From the NCBI RefSeq assembly GCF_016920785.2, contig NW_024609884.1:87226069-87290068 (forward strand): 64,000 bases of DNA. The letters are read 5' to 3'. A program made the position numbers and the translations under genes. Origin of the DNA: Ixodes scapularis. Taxonomy: Eukaryota > Arthropoda > Arachnida > Ixodida > Ixodidae. The notes below the pieces were generated by a model. The model did not search any database and was not told where the DNA came from. It worked only from the letters and a program-made list of their open reading frames with translations. Below are positions 24,501 to 34,629 of the stretch, piece by piece; the stretch's first letter is position 1, and every line of letters begins with the position of its first letter.

Positions 24501-25209
24501 TAGTGTAGGATAAACTTGTACCCAGTTTTACGCAGCAAAATTTGTTTATTGTGATATAGGTGGGGACGTGATCACTTCCGTGGGTTTCGATGTCGGCTAA
24601 CCATGATGTCTTAATGGCCAGATCGGCAGATGCCAGTGAAATGTCTAGTGGGCTACTCATCGTGACCCCCTTGAAATACGTGGGACTTCCGTCATTGAGA
24701 ACCTTAAGATTATATTTGTAGGCCAGATCAACTAATGCTCTTCCTCGAGTATTAGCTTTTTTACCGCCCCACATTGGATGATGGCTATTAAAGTCGCCTG
24801 TCAGAATATGTGGGCTTGGTGTCTTTTTAATTATTTCTTCTAGTCTAAGCTTGTCGAATGCTTTACCTGGTGGAATGTATGCCGCAATTATCGTGAAAGT
24901 GATCGCTCCTTTGCGGATACTTGCAGCAATGTATTCGTTAGTTTGGTGTGGTGAAACAGTATGCAAAAAGAAGGTGAGATCTTTCCTAATTCCAAGAAGT
25001 ACCCTGCTTAAACCCGATCTTCTCTGGGAATAAAAGAGCTCATAACCTGATAGTCTTATGTCTGAGCCGACTCGTGACTCTGATATTGCTATAACAGGAA
25101 AACGATATTTGAAAACAAACTGGCGAAAATTTGATAACCGATTACGTAGACCTCTTGCATTCCACTGAAAGATAGCTGCTCGACTACGTGATCTTTCAAT
25201 GGACTGCAT
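21562..25209 (-). pseudogene. LINE ORF2: endonuclease, reverse transcriptase and RNase H, one stop
   Basis: The single 1,215-codon frame makes the enzyme for target-primed reverse transcription. The endonuclease (residues 1-220) keeps QWNARG (15-20), GDFNSHHPMW (138-147) and GSDH (211-214). The reverse transcriptase keeps FIDIKAAFDTV (560-570), GVPQGGVLSPILFN (618-631) and the catalytic YADD (650-653). The RNase H domain keeps its acidic set at D937, E972, D996 and D1052. A C-terminal C-x2-C...H...C cluster follows near 1148-1164. One TAA at 23830-23832 (codon 460) interrupts the frame between the endonuclease and reverse transcriptase. The reading frame continues without a shift on both sides. 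ORF2 starts 48 bp after the ORF1 stop. This copy cannot make the full enzyme without read-through. Confidence 0.93.
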
Positions 25210-25257
25210 GGGCCTACTGTGTGATAATGTCGGCGGAGGCGTGCAATTAACGTGTAC

Positions 25258-26640
25258 TTATTGACACCATAGCTGAATGAGCGGAAGGATGTAATCAAGA
25301 AGTGTTATTAAAGCTGTTGCTATAGGAGAGTGCCAAGTGAGAAGAATGCTACGAATAAACGTGGCTACTGTGTTCAGTGTGGGTCCCAAGCTCGGGGGAG
25401 AGGGACTCGTTGGATACTTCTCTCGCAATGTTCTAGTTTGGTCTCTGGAATTAATATTATCTGGAGGCTCCCGATGGGGAAGGATTGGAAACTCCTTAAC
25501 GTCATTGAGTTTATATGTTGGTGTGTTAGACGTGTTTGATTTGTCATCTGAAGTACTACGACCTGTCGTTTCTGTGTTACTTTTTCTCAATTGGTATTTA
25601 CCCTTAACAGAGGATGTGCCGGCCACTTCTGTTGAGTTATTAGCAACGTGGTTTTGATGGTGCCTACGTTCAGTTGTGTCAGGTGGGTTTGCCTCCACTT
25701 TTTCATTTGAGGAGAGTATGGCTGATCTTGCGGACTTGTAGTCCACTCCAGCGTAATTCTTGTACTGGTATATGTTTTGTTCAAGCTTGAATTTGGGGCA
25801 CTGACGAGATGTTGATTCGTGTTTTTTTCCGCAGTTTATACATCTAGGGTCTTCTGTGTCGCACTTGCTCCTGTCGTGAGCTCCACCGCAGCGACTGCAG
25901 CGACTTGTTTTCAAGCAGGTGCCACGGATATGACCACACGAACTGCAGTTCGGGCACTGTCGAGGCTTTTCAATGAAGGGCTCAACGTTGTACCTCGTGT
26001 ACCCGATGGTGACGTAGGCAGGTAGGGTGTTAGTGCTGAATACTAGTTTCACAACCTCTGACTTCCCAAGACGCCGAAGGCAGAGAACGGGAGCTGTAGC
26101 CCGAACCGAAGATTCTAGCTGGACGTCACTGATGTCTTCCTGCACTCCGTAGATTACTCCCTTGGCTGCTTCACGTGAGTGCGGTGCGTAGGCTTGCACA
26201 GGTATTCCACCGATGCTTTCAAGTTTAAGTAGAGCTTTCGTTGATTCTGTGTTTCTGCAATCAATTGCAAGAAGGTTAAGTCTTCGATTTGGTATAACAA
26301 GAATGACGCCATCTGGTGCGGTCATTTCGAGTTTTTCAGAGATCTTTAGAGGATTGATCTTCGCAAGTGACTTGTCGGGATCTGTGGGCTTCAGAATCAC
26401 GGTGAGGGTAGGCTGGAGCGGTGCTGTTGTGATTATGGTCGCGCCAGATGATACGGAGCTGATGGCGGTACTTGGCCTCTTGCGGCGCTTTGGAAATTGG
26501 AAGGCTTCCGATGAGTCTTCAAGCTTACCAGGCACTTCTGCGCAGGATGAAGCGGCGCTCGATGAGGCCGTCAGATCTTCCATCTGGTTGTCGTTCATTT
26601 CACATTCAGCCACATCTGGACCCGGGCCAGTCACAGGCAT
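25258..26640 (-). CDS. LINE ORF1: zinc-knuckle nucleic-acid-binding (gag-like) protein
   Basis: The intact 460-residue frame probably packages the LINE RNA. Three CCHC-type knuckles stand in a row. The first is C229-x2-C232-x4-H237-x4-C242. The second is C248-x2-C251-x3-H255-x4-C260. The third, longer variant is C267-x2-C270-x3-H274-x6-C281. The N-terminal 60 residues are acidic and Ser/Ala-rich with a basic patch KRRKR near 51-55. The C-terminal third is Ser/Thr/Asn-rich and low in complexity. The chosen ATG gives a 124-bp leader from the element's 5' end. Architecture fits ORF1 of I-like LINEs. No lesion was seen. Confidence 0.9.
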   Translation of the reverse strand: MPVTGPGPDVAECEMNDNQMEDLTASSSAASSCAEVPGKLEDSSEAFQFPKRRKRPSTAISSVSSGATIITTAPLQPTLTVILKPTDPDKSLAKINPLKISEKLEMTAPDGVILVIPNRRLNLLAIDCRNTESTKALLKLESIGGIPVQAYAPHSREAAKGVIYGVQEDISDVQLESSVRATAPVLCLRRLGKSEVVKLVFSTNTLPAYVTIGYTRYNVEPFIEKPRQCPNCSSCGHIRGTCLKTSRCSRCGGAHDRSKCDTEDPRCINCGKKHESTSRQCPKFKLEQNIYQYKNYAGVDYKSARSAILSSNEKVEANPPDTTERRHHQNHVANNSTEVAGTSSVKGKYQLRKSNTETTGRSTSDDKSNTSNTPTYKLNDVKEFPILPHREPPDNINSRDQTRTLREKYPTSPSPPSLGPTLNTVATFIRSILLTWHSPIATALITLLDYILPLIQLWCQ

Positions 26641-26764
26641 CGTAGAGTCGTCAAGGGTTGATCTAGGTGGCTTTCTTGAGCTTGTAATCTTTTATATTTG
26701 CCGGAATTAGCCGGAGTAGAACAATCAGCGTCTTTCCACCAGATCACTTCGTCGTCCTTCTTTC
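26641..26764 (-). promoter_or_regulatory. LINE 5' UTR, likely internal promoter
   Basis: These 124 bp lie between the right target-site duplication and the ORF1 start codon. The element begins GAAAGAAGGACGACG. I-type LINEs carry TATA-less internal promoters downstream of the first base. No TATA box is visible here, which agrees, but no promoter motif was assigned. Confidence 0.5.
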
Positions 26765-26777
26765 AACACTGATAATA
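26765..26777. repeat. Right target-site duplication of the LINE
   Basis: Exact partner of 21339-21351 (AACACTGATAATA). Confidence 0.92.
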
Positions 26778-27162
26778 ATGTTTGTATGCTACACATACAT
26801 ACTTTCAGTTGAAGAAAGCAGTGCACCTCTTCTTTATGGCTTCTCTCACACAGTTTCAGAAGACACCGCGGTACGTCATTCTCACGAGGAATAGAGCTGC
26901 CAAAGATTTCCTCGTTAATTTCCTGACTCATTTTTAAGAGTGCATCTCCCGATGGTGGCGCCTCTGCATTATCATCATCAATGAGTTGTCAACGGCGTTT
27001 CTTAAAATTTCACGAGAATGGAGCTGTATAAGATGAAATTTCACAGGTTGGAATACAGCCGTTCAAGAAAACACCTTTCAAAAGTCAGCTTTTTAAATGC
27101 AGGCGGCGATTTTTCTGGTCAATTTGAGACCGTGCTTTCCATTCAAAACGCCCTACATACAC

Positions 27163-27801
27163 GGCGTCCCAGATAACTTGCACCATACTTAAGAAACACC
27201 GGAGGGCTCTGCAGGAGTGAAATCAACTGTCGTTAGCAAGTGTCTTAAGAAAGTGCACAGATTTTTTTAATGCGCCTGGTTATGTAAATAACCAAGATTA
27301 TTGAGCTAACCTTTCGAATATTCTTTTAAGGGCCAAGATGTTTATTGTAAAGTTGCCGGCGCATTGAGAAACACCCATTTAAAGTGTTTGAAACATAATA
27401 CGTTTTCGTACTTTTTTCCGGCCTTCAAAGCACGCACATTCGCGGCGCGCTCGCACGCCGTGATTGGGGAAGCGAGTTGTCACGCGGTATTTTTTTGTAT
27501 TTCGCGGGCGTTTTTTTGAAGGCTAGGAAAAAGGAGCATGCAAAGCGCACCTTGTTGAAAATGGTATAATTGAGTGTTAATGCGCTCAACAACTTTCCAT
27601 TTCACACCTCGGCTTTTAAACGAAGATTTAAAAAGTTTGCTTGTTACTCTTAATTAAGTAAATAGGCGCACTAAAACAATTTCGTGCACTTTCGCAAGAG
27701 ACTTTCTAACAGCGTACAGTTGGTTTCACTCCCGGAGAACGCTCCGTTTTTTTTTTTTTTTGCTTTTTTTTTAATTTGGTGGAGGTTATCTGGGACACTC
27801 C
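27163..27801. mobile_element. Long-TIR DNA element, non-autonomous
   Basis: The left end GGCGTCCCAGATAAC and the complement of the right end GGAGTGTCCCAGATAAC are homologous. Similarity continues inward for about 150 bp, through GAGTGAAAYCAACTGT and AAGTGCAC, with gaps. The interior has no transposase frame. Long TIRs with a GGxGTCCCAG start recall arthropod long-TIR families, but no target duplication was found and the superfamily is unassigned. Confidence 0.7.
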
Positions 27802-27805
27802 GCAT

Positions 27806-28060
27806 ATATGTACTGGTAGTGTACATTTAGTACACTGAAAGCATACATGAAGTGTACTAAACGTGCACTTATAGTATGCTAAAAGTACACTCGAGGTGCA
27901 CTTATGGTATACTACATATGTACTTGGGGTGTACTAAAGGTACACTATTTTGTTTCATAAAAGTGTGAAACTAGTACGATTTCAGTACATACCCTAAGTT
28001 CACTATTAGTATACTTTCAGTATACTTTCAGTATACTGATTTTGACCGACTTTTCGCTAA
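27806..28060 (-). repeat. GTATAC-word element, copy 2
   Basis: Inverted relative of 16971-17270. On the minus strand it starts CTTAGCGAAAAGTCGGTCAA next to a 21-bp poly(G)/poly(C) run (28061-28081). It then repeats AGTATACT, AGTGTACT and AAGTGCAC words in both orientations. It follows directly after the long-TIR element. Confidence 0.7.
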
Positions 28061-28109
28061 GGGGGGGGGGGGGGGGGGGGGTAGGGGAGGTAGCCGCGAG
28101 CTGCACTTT

Positions 28110-28160
28110 AACACGCGAAGAGCCGCATGCGGCTCGCGAGCCGCGGCTTGGCCATCCCTG
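28110..28160 (-). mobile_element. Solo hAT-like terminus
   Basis: On the minus strand it starts CAGGGATGGCCAAGCCGCGG and continues CTCGCGAGCCGCATGCGGCTC. This is the GC-rich palindromic terminus seen in a common animal hAT group. No opposite end or 8-bp duplication was identified. Confidence 0.5.
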
Positions 28161-28164
28161 GTGT

Positions 28165-30420
28165 AGAGTGTTATTCTTGGCTGTGGCACTAATGGCATGT
28201 TCCTTAAAGAGTCACTCCGCCAGTGGCCAATCGCTTCCTTCGTTCTCTTGACGTCACTGACGTAATACCTTGACAAACTATCTTTCTTTCTTTTTTTTTT
28301 TTTTTTTCTTTTTTAATGTGGTAGTAGGTGCAGTTTGGCAACGGCGACTCCGGGGACGCCAGGTTGTCGCAGTGATTTTTGATCTTTACCTACCCGGTTT
28401 TACTTTCGCAGTGCTGGTATCCGCTTTTATCCGCGATAGTGTTAGCGTAACGAGGCGAGAGTCTAACAATCACGTCGCCGTTGAAATGATACATAGGCCT
28501 CTTTCTTTCGGCCAGGGGGCGCTGTAGCGTCCAGGAGACGCGACCACAAAGGAGGCACCTCTGCTAGCGTTCGCGAGGCGCGACCATTCGAAGTGGCGTC
28601 TCGTTTCATTGTGGAACGATCCACGGGCATGAACTATTCTCTTCCTCAACGTCAATCCACGGGCACTGAGATCGTTTGAAAAAACGCAATGCGACGAAAA
28701 AAAAAAAACAAAAAAAACTCGACCTTCGAATATCCGATTTCGCTCGCTAGGCAATTCGAAAGTCGTCTACGTTGGCGCCGATGGTTTCTCTTTTTGGATT
28801 TGCTTTTCGTCCCATGAGTGACCGTTTCTTTACTGTAGATTTCGTGGGGTAACGTTAACATGCTGCGGCCTCGACGGTATACACCGCGTAAGATGATCGA
28901 TCGACGCCAGGGCCGTGCTGCCTCACCTGGCACCGTCTGCTTCTCTGCTGGCATTAGTAGAGAAAGAGTGTCCCGAAACGATACCTATCAAAGAAGTATA
29001 TTCGTCTGCGAAACGTGGCTCCCTCGCCAAGTGTCGTCATTGCGATCATTTTCATAGTAAGTCAAGTAAGCAATGCTTCTGTCTTCCTACCACTGTCCAA
29101 GGGTGAAGGCGTTGTCTGTCGAAGTTAAAGTTACAATCGCGTCATGTCGTTACCCTCGACGACACCAGGTAGAAAATCTTCCGGCCCTCTTCTCGATATT
29201 CGTGAATCGCTTCGCAACGATACAGTCAGCAGCAAGCTCCGCTCGTTTCGCTCGTACCTGAAACCGACGTTGCCGATGTAGCCAGGTCGCGCGCAGCAGA
29301 AGTCGCACTATGCGGACCGCAAGCTCGTCTGCTTCTTTGCAGGGGTTGCGTGATGTCAGAACTCCGAGCTCTTATTGTCTGATTGGAAACAAATAGTGGG
29401 TTGACCGCAAGGCGTCTAGTTTTGAGGTCTACCCACTATCGTTTCAATCAAAGCCAATCAGAGCTCGACGTCGTTTTGACGTCACCGCAACTCCTGTGCT
29501 CGAAGCAGACAACTTTCTCTCCGCATTTTGTTCGAAAGCGGAGCGCAGACGGAGCATGCCCTAAGTTATAGACCTGTCACCGACTGTAGTCATATGTCGC
29601 CATGATACACCTGGACGTTCTAGAAGAAATGTATTCACCCGCGTAGCGGCGTCGCAGCCACGACTTCAAAAAACAAACAAAAAAACAAACAGAAACGCGT
29701 GTTTGTTCATCATCATCGACTCGGGTCTTGAGAGGATTTGGGTCCTCGAACATAGCACAATTTTATATGGTCCTTCTTTCTGCTCAACTTCAACCGACTA
29801 TTGGTGCGTACTGTCTCTACGAGTTGGGTCCGAAGGATACCAATGTTCAAGTTTCCATCGTTTAAGTGAAGTGAGTTAGTTTTAGCATTATTGAACGCTT
29901 ATTTTGTCCGTGTGATCTGAAAATCACATCTCGCAGTTAGATTCAGTACCGTGACTAAAATAACATCCATGATTGTCGCAAACGAATGTAACGAACTTTT
30001 TATTCATGATCGGGTTGTGTTCAAGTAAATCGTCGTCCCGGGACAGCGTAATTACCGTTCCTCTTTTTTCTTCAGCCCCGAGAGTCGCGTCTTAAGAAAA
30101 TATAAATAAATTAAGATTGCATCTATACAGACAATTGTCACCGACCTTTATCTTGTATTTATTTAAAAGCCTTCAAGGGATGCTGAATTTACACTTACAA
30201 ATACGCAAGAGATTAAGAAATAAGTCGTATACGATCAAAAATACTTCTACATATGTGAATCGAACGCGTGTATTTTGAAGGAATGGCTATAAATGAAGTG
30301 TCACTGAACTTGAACGTTGTACAATATTAGGTTCTCTCGTCCGTTGGCGTGTTTATTATTTCCTGTTGTTGTAATTGGCACTCCACTCGGTAAATTCGAA
30401 ACCACTTCAAATGAAGTGCC
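28165..30420. other. Gene-free stretch
   Basis: No gene recognised. Contains T and A runs (28290-28307, 28698-28718) and an (AAAC)n stretch near 29669-29690. An isolated TATAGACCTGTCACCGACTG at 29569-29588 resembles the terminus of the MITE at 33779-33891. Confidence 0.5.
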
Positions 30421-30499
30421 AATACCCAGGCAGCACACCAATGTTGGACCTACATTGGGCCAACAATGGCAAACGCTGGCTCCGGAGGTTGGTCCAACA

Positions 30500-30745
30500 T
30501 TGGTATTCTGGCCGAGCGCAACTTCTTCCAATGTTGGCCCAGCCATTGGCACCAACGTTGGGCCATCGTTCAACCGATGTTCCAGCCATCATTGGCACCA
30601 ACGTTGGGCCATCGTTCAACCAACCTTCCAGCCGTCATTGGCGCCAACGTTGGGCCATCGTTCAACCAATGATCCAGCCATCATTGGCACCTTTTTTAGG
30701 CCATCGTTAAACCAATATTTCAGCCATCGTTGGCATCCACACTAT
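30500..30745. repeat. Tandem array, period 46 bp (CCAACGTTGG words)
   Basis: The segment ACCAACGTTGGGCCATCGTT recurs at 30551 and 30597, and with one change at 30643, so the period is exactly 46 bp. Decayed units flank both sides. Each unit holds an ATTGGC word and a CCAACGTTGG palindrome. The overlapping Trp/Pro-rich open frames are artefacts. Confidence 0.88.
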
Positions 30746-31140
30746 GTCACTGGCTATGCCAATTTTGGCTTTCACACTAATTCAATGGCTATGCCATCAT
30801 TGATATACAAGTTCAATCATTGAATAGGCCGTTATCTGCAGTCAAGCTGATTCATTGGCATGTCCCAGTGTTAATGCCATATCTTTAATGCTGGCCATGC
30901 AATGATGGCAATGTGTTTAAATCCTGGTTATTCCAACATTGTGTTTTAAGAACCCCTGGCCTGTTTCTTATTAGCAGCCCACTGCAAGAAAAACATTCTG
31001 GGCACAAATGGCAAGGTCCTCCTATGCTTTGTGCACTATTTTATCTGGCGAGCAAATGACTAATTCAAGATCAATTAATACTTTTTTCGGGACTTTTATT
31101 GAAAGGGGCTAGGGAGGAAGCTCAGCGGGGAGCCTATGCC

Positions 31141-31700
31141 TGGTCCTGGGGAAGGTCCTGGGGCGAGTCCTGGGGCTGGGGAGCCATTACGGCTTCCGAA
31201 CGCCTCTTCCTGCAGCTTCCCCTGTCGCAAGACCCTGGCAGCCACTTCAGCACCATTTTTAAGCTGCCGATTCTTCAATTGTTAGCTTCGCACTGATGGT
31301 ATCTACGAAAAGATCCAAAGGTCAAAGATCAACGCTTTCAAACCCACATTGGTCTTAGTAAAGCACACTCCCAAGCAGCACTTCAACAAATGTTAAGGTT
31401 TGAGTGTCCCCTAAAAAGTCCCTCGCTCATGACTATCAGTCCTTGCGGCGTAGCACCCGTGGTAGCCGATGATCAGGGGTCTACGACGTCAGGGTCGAGG
31501 TCCGGACGTAGTGACGAGGCAGTGGACCGATGGCCGAAGGCTTGAATCAGGCCCCGTACGCCGGTGGCAGCCTATGACCAGGTGTCCGCCAAGGTCTGGG
31601 CCGAAGGACGTAGCGACGAGGCAGTTGGGCGTTGGCCGAAGGCTTGAGTCAGGCTCAGAACGTCTGTGGCACGGAGTGGCAGCGGGTGTTCAACTGCGCC
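31141..31700. repeat. Short tandem repeats with a 102-bp duplication
   Basis: GGTCCTGGGG-type units lie at 31141-31183. A diverged duplication of about 102-bp period follows, marked by GACGAGGCAGT and GGCCGAAGGCTTGARTCAGG at 31513 and 31615. Low-complexity open frames cross it on both strands. No gene is supported. Confidence 0.65.
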
Positions 31701-31936
31701 ACGCATGCAGTCTTGTCTACCTCCGGAAGGTTGGCGCCCGGACTGCGTGAGAAGTGGGTTGTGGGTCGGGCCTCTTGACGTCTGGTCACGCCGACGGAGG
31801 TCCGGCCTGGTCGCGTCTGCACCGTCCTTTGTCAACCGCCCGAATCCCCTCTCGCGCTCCTCGCATGCCCCCACCTCGTCTTCTTCTTTCTCGTCCTCTT
31901 CGGCTGGTCGCGGGATCGCTCATCACACCAGACTAA

Positions 31937-32146
31937 AGCCTGGTTCAGACAGTTGCGTTTGACTGCGTTTTACTGCGTTGCGGCAGCGAGAAACCAGGAC
32001 ATCCCTGCTGCTTATATCGCGTGCCAAGATGATTCCTTGAATTGGATTCCACGCTTCATACGAAGCACAGATGTGTCGGTGACTCGCTTTCGGTACTCGA
32101 CGCAACGCAGTCAAACGCACTCAAACGCAAGTGTCTGAACCGGCCT
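31937..32146. mobile_element. MITE with 50-bp inverted termini, PIF/Harbinger-like
   Basis: The left end AGCCTGGTTCAGACAGTTGC and the complement of the right end AGGCCGGTTCAGACACTTGC match for about 50 bp, through TGCGTTTGACTGCGTT. TAA flanks both sides (31934-31936 and 32147-32149), fitting the 3-bp TWA duplications of PIF/Harbinger. It shares its right edge with the next element. Confidence 0.75.
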
Positions 32147-32601
32147 TAAAGGGATACTGAACCAAAGAATTTAGTGCCCATAATAAGTGGCGCACGTTCT
32201 TTCCACCAGCCAGCAGCCGCCGGTGTGCGCGAGCACACGCAACAAAAATGACGTCACAGACCTCCATTCGTGGTTGAGATGACAGTGAAATGCATGGGCT
32301 TCTGACTAAAGGCGCATAAAGACAGGCTTTTGCTTTTCATCTCTACAAGTGAAAGCTACGTGCTTGTTAGACCAATTCATCGCTTACTTTTTACACCAGG
32401 CACCACTGTGTAGATGAAAAACTTGTCTTTATTCTCCTTGATCCGAAGCCCATACATTTCACTGTCATCTCAACCACGAATGGAGGTCTGTGACGTCATT
32501 TTTGTTGCGTGTGCTCGCGCACACCGGCGGCTGCTGGCTCGTGGAAAGAACGTGCGCCACTTATTATGGACACTAAATTCCTTGGTTCAGTATCCCTTTA
32601 A
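32146..32601. mobile_element. Foldback MITE with about 150-bp inverted arms
   Basis: Begins TTAAAGGGATACTGAACCAA and ends with its complement. The arms remain nearly identical inward through GTGACGTCATTTTTGTTGCG-type sequence to CACTGTCATCTCAACCACG. It abuts or overlaps the preceding MITE at TTAA (32146-32149), so one probably targeted the other's edge. No coding capacity. Confidence 0.85.
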
Positions 32602-33094
32602 GCCAATCAATTGGCGACGTGCGCGACCGAAAGCGTCGCTGTGGTCGGTCTTTCACGATTGGCCCAAAAGCTGACTATGACGTCGGAAAGGATATACCAT
32701 TGACGGAAATAAGAAGAATGAAGGAACTTTAATTTCGAAGGTGTTGGCAGTGTTCCTTTGAGAGCGCAATGATTTCAGGCTTCCACCATGCTATTTACAA
32801 ACACCATCGAACTTGTTGTTCGCAAGGTAATGACGTCACAAGGGGGAACCATAGGAGGGCGCCACCAAAACATCTCGCCGCTAATTACCAACGTTGGTAG
32901 GCCACTGGTTAAGACAGGCAATTGGTGGCCAGCTTAAACCAATCGATTGCCAACTTTGGTAACCCGTTGGTTCTATTACAGCTTATATTTCTGAGGGCGT
33001 TGTCACTACCGTAGTCAGTACTGCAGTTGCCGTATTTTGTACGCACATTGAAGTCATTTTTCGGCAAGCAGGCATAATGCTCAGCTTCTTCTGT

Positions 33095-33254
33095 TATAGA
33101 CCTTTCCAATGTTTACAAATCCACAGCTCAGCGTGCGATCTCCACAGCTCAGCGCGCGCGTGTGCGTCGCTTCGGAAAGCGAGCAAATCACGCGCGATAT
33201 GCACGAACACTGAAAATGAAACCGGCCAGCAGCCCTTTTCTGGAAAGGTCTATA
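33095..33254. mobile_element. 160-bp MITE, copy 2
   Basis: Same ends (TATAGACCTTTCC / GGAAAGGTCTATA), same length and same orientation as 7834-7993, with only a few substitutions by eye. Lies inside the putative 4.2-kb unit. Confidence 0.88.
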
Positions 33255-33778
33255 TGTTGCGTGATAACCTTTCTTTGCAGATTGAAATGCACATCAGCTT
33301 TATGTCACCTCCTACCTCAAACATAGGGTGTTCGAGATGTTAATTCAACGCAATTTTTTATTCGTGAAGACATGTAATTGCTTAATCAGTCGCTTGATAT
33401 TTTTTAAGGTTTTATTTTTTTGCTAAAACTATTAGTGCTTTTTATTTATTTTTTTAATTTTGTCCGGTTCAGTCTGAATTATAGGCCGCGTTTTGCGGCT
33501 CAGCAAAGCGGGTTGCCTTGAGATTTTCAAGATCACATACAGCTGACAATACACCCGTGTCCTAGGTTGGGGAGGCGGGTGGAAATTTCGGGGTTGAACC
33601 TTGCCTCCCCCCCCTCTTTGGAAAGGTTTCCCGGCTGCGTCGCTAAATGGGCATAAGAGAAGAGGCACTATGCTTTTTGCCGTATAAACATATACACAAA
33701 TCGAAGGAAGCGTGCATTTTGTATTTTGTGTGGAATTTACTAAGCATAACTATCAGTTTTGGGAAGACGCGTGTTAGT

Positions 33779-33891
33779 TATAGTCGGTGACAGGTGGTAG
33801 AAGCTCCTCCCATCTCTTTCCATATTTGTAGATCGAAAGATCAGGAGGAGTCGACCTCCTCCCCAGCGTTTATTTTTAACCTGTCACCGAA
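33779..33891. mobile_element. Short MITE, TATAGTCGGTGACAGG ends
   Basis: Left TAGTCGGTGACAGGT pairs with right ACCTGTCACCGA. The interior AGAAGCTCCTCCCA and GAGGAGTCGACCTCCTC are shared with 52679-52831, so the two are family members. Confidence 0.65.
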
Positions 33892-34069
33892 CACGGTTTT
33901 TTTCTGCGTGGATGTTCAAACTTGCTACAGCTCGCAATGCATACGGCGTTCTAATTCAGTTGCTAACTTGCTCTACGTGTGAAAACAGAAGAATCGTTCC
34001 CCCTGGAGGCATATAGCTAGAGATTGTTCTCAGCGTGCGCGATCAGCACATTAAAAGAACTAAGCCAAT

Positions 34070-34510
34070 TATATATAACATTGGTAAGCCACTGGCTAAG
34101 ACAGGCCAATGTTGCCCAGCCTAAGTCAATCTATTACCAATGTCGGTAATTGATTGGCTTAAGCTGGCCAACATTGGCCTTCTTAGCCAATCGATTACCA
34201 ATGATGGCAACTCATTGGCTAACATAGACCAATGTTGGCCAGCCTAAGCCAATTGATTAGCAATGTTCGTAACCAATTGGCTAAGACAGGCCAATGTTGG
34301 CCAACCTAAGCCAACCAGTAGCCAACGTTGCTAAGCCGTTGGCTGAGGTTGGCCAATGTTGGCCAGTCTAAGCCAATCGATTGCCAACGTTGGTAAGCCA
34401 TTGGCTGAGGTAGGCCAATGTTGGCCGGCCTAAGCCAATCGATTACCAACGTTGGTGAGCCGTTGGTCAAGTCAGGCCAACGGTGGCCAGTATATTCCAG
34501 TGTACCACCA
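34070..34510. repeat. Tandem array, period 61-62 bp (CCAATGTTGG words)
   Basis: About seven units. GCCAATGTTGG or close variants start near 34105, 34167, 34229, 34290, 34352, 34413 and 34475. Each unit also holds AAGCCAATCGATT and GCCATTGGCT words, so every unit is internally palindromic. A lone unit of the same type is at 32885-32975. Confidence 0.88.
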
Positions 34511-34629
34511 ATATTGGTTCTACGATGGCCACATTGGCCCAATATTGGACCATTATTTGCCAATTGAATACCAATGTTGGCCCGACGTCGTGTGCTGTCT
34601 GGGTAAGCTTCCAAGGTTCTCGAATATTG

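Larger units (their letters stand above)
21352..26764 (-). mobile_element. Full-length I-like non-LTR retrotransposon, about 5.4 kb
   Basis: The unit has a 124-bp 5' UTR (26641-26764), ORF1 with zinc knuckles, ORF2 with endonuclease, reverse transcriptase and RNase H, and a 3' UTR ending in a (TC)n tail (21352-21361). It is bounded by an exact 12-13-bp target-site duplication. The RNase H domain together with a knuckle-bearing ORF1 places it near the I clade. One ORF2 stop codon is the only coding lesion I see. The perfect duplication and full length indicate a young insertion whose family may still be active elsewhere. A truncated relative lies at 2809-3068. Confidence 0.93.
30423..34605. 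mobile_element. Probable 4.2-kb unit bounded by inverted TACCCAGRCAGCACA
   Basis: The 15-bp left terminus TACCCAGGCAGCACA (30423-30437) recurs inverted at 34591-34605 with one mismatch. Immediately inside each end lie arrays of CCAATGTTGG/CCAACGTTGG palindromes: a 46-bp period on the left and a 61-62-bp period on the right. A single extra unit sits at 32885-32975. The interior holds other MITEs and no transposase. A TA target duplication is possible at both edges. It could instead be two related smaller elements in opposite orientation, so the whole-unit call is tentative. Confidence 0.5.

Noticed and set aside
30317..30823. 168-codon frame rich in Trp, Pro and Gly
   Set aside because: It is a translation of the 46-bp tandem array; other frames over the array are equally open.
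31469..31962. Arg-rich frames on both strands
   Set aside because: They arise from a 102-bp duplicated GC-rich segment and show no conserved domain.
34070..34510. CRISPR array
   Set aside because: The regular 61-62-bp units have no distinct spacers; the whole unit repeats with gradual divergence, and the DNA is eukaryotic.
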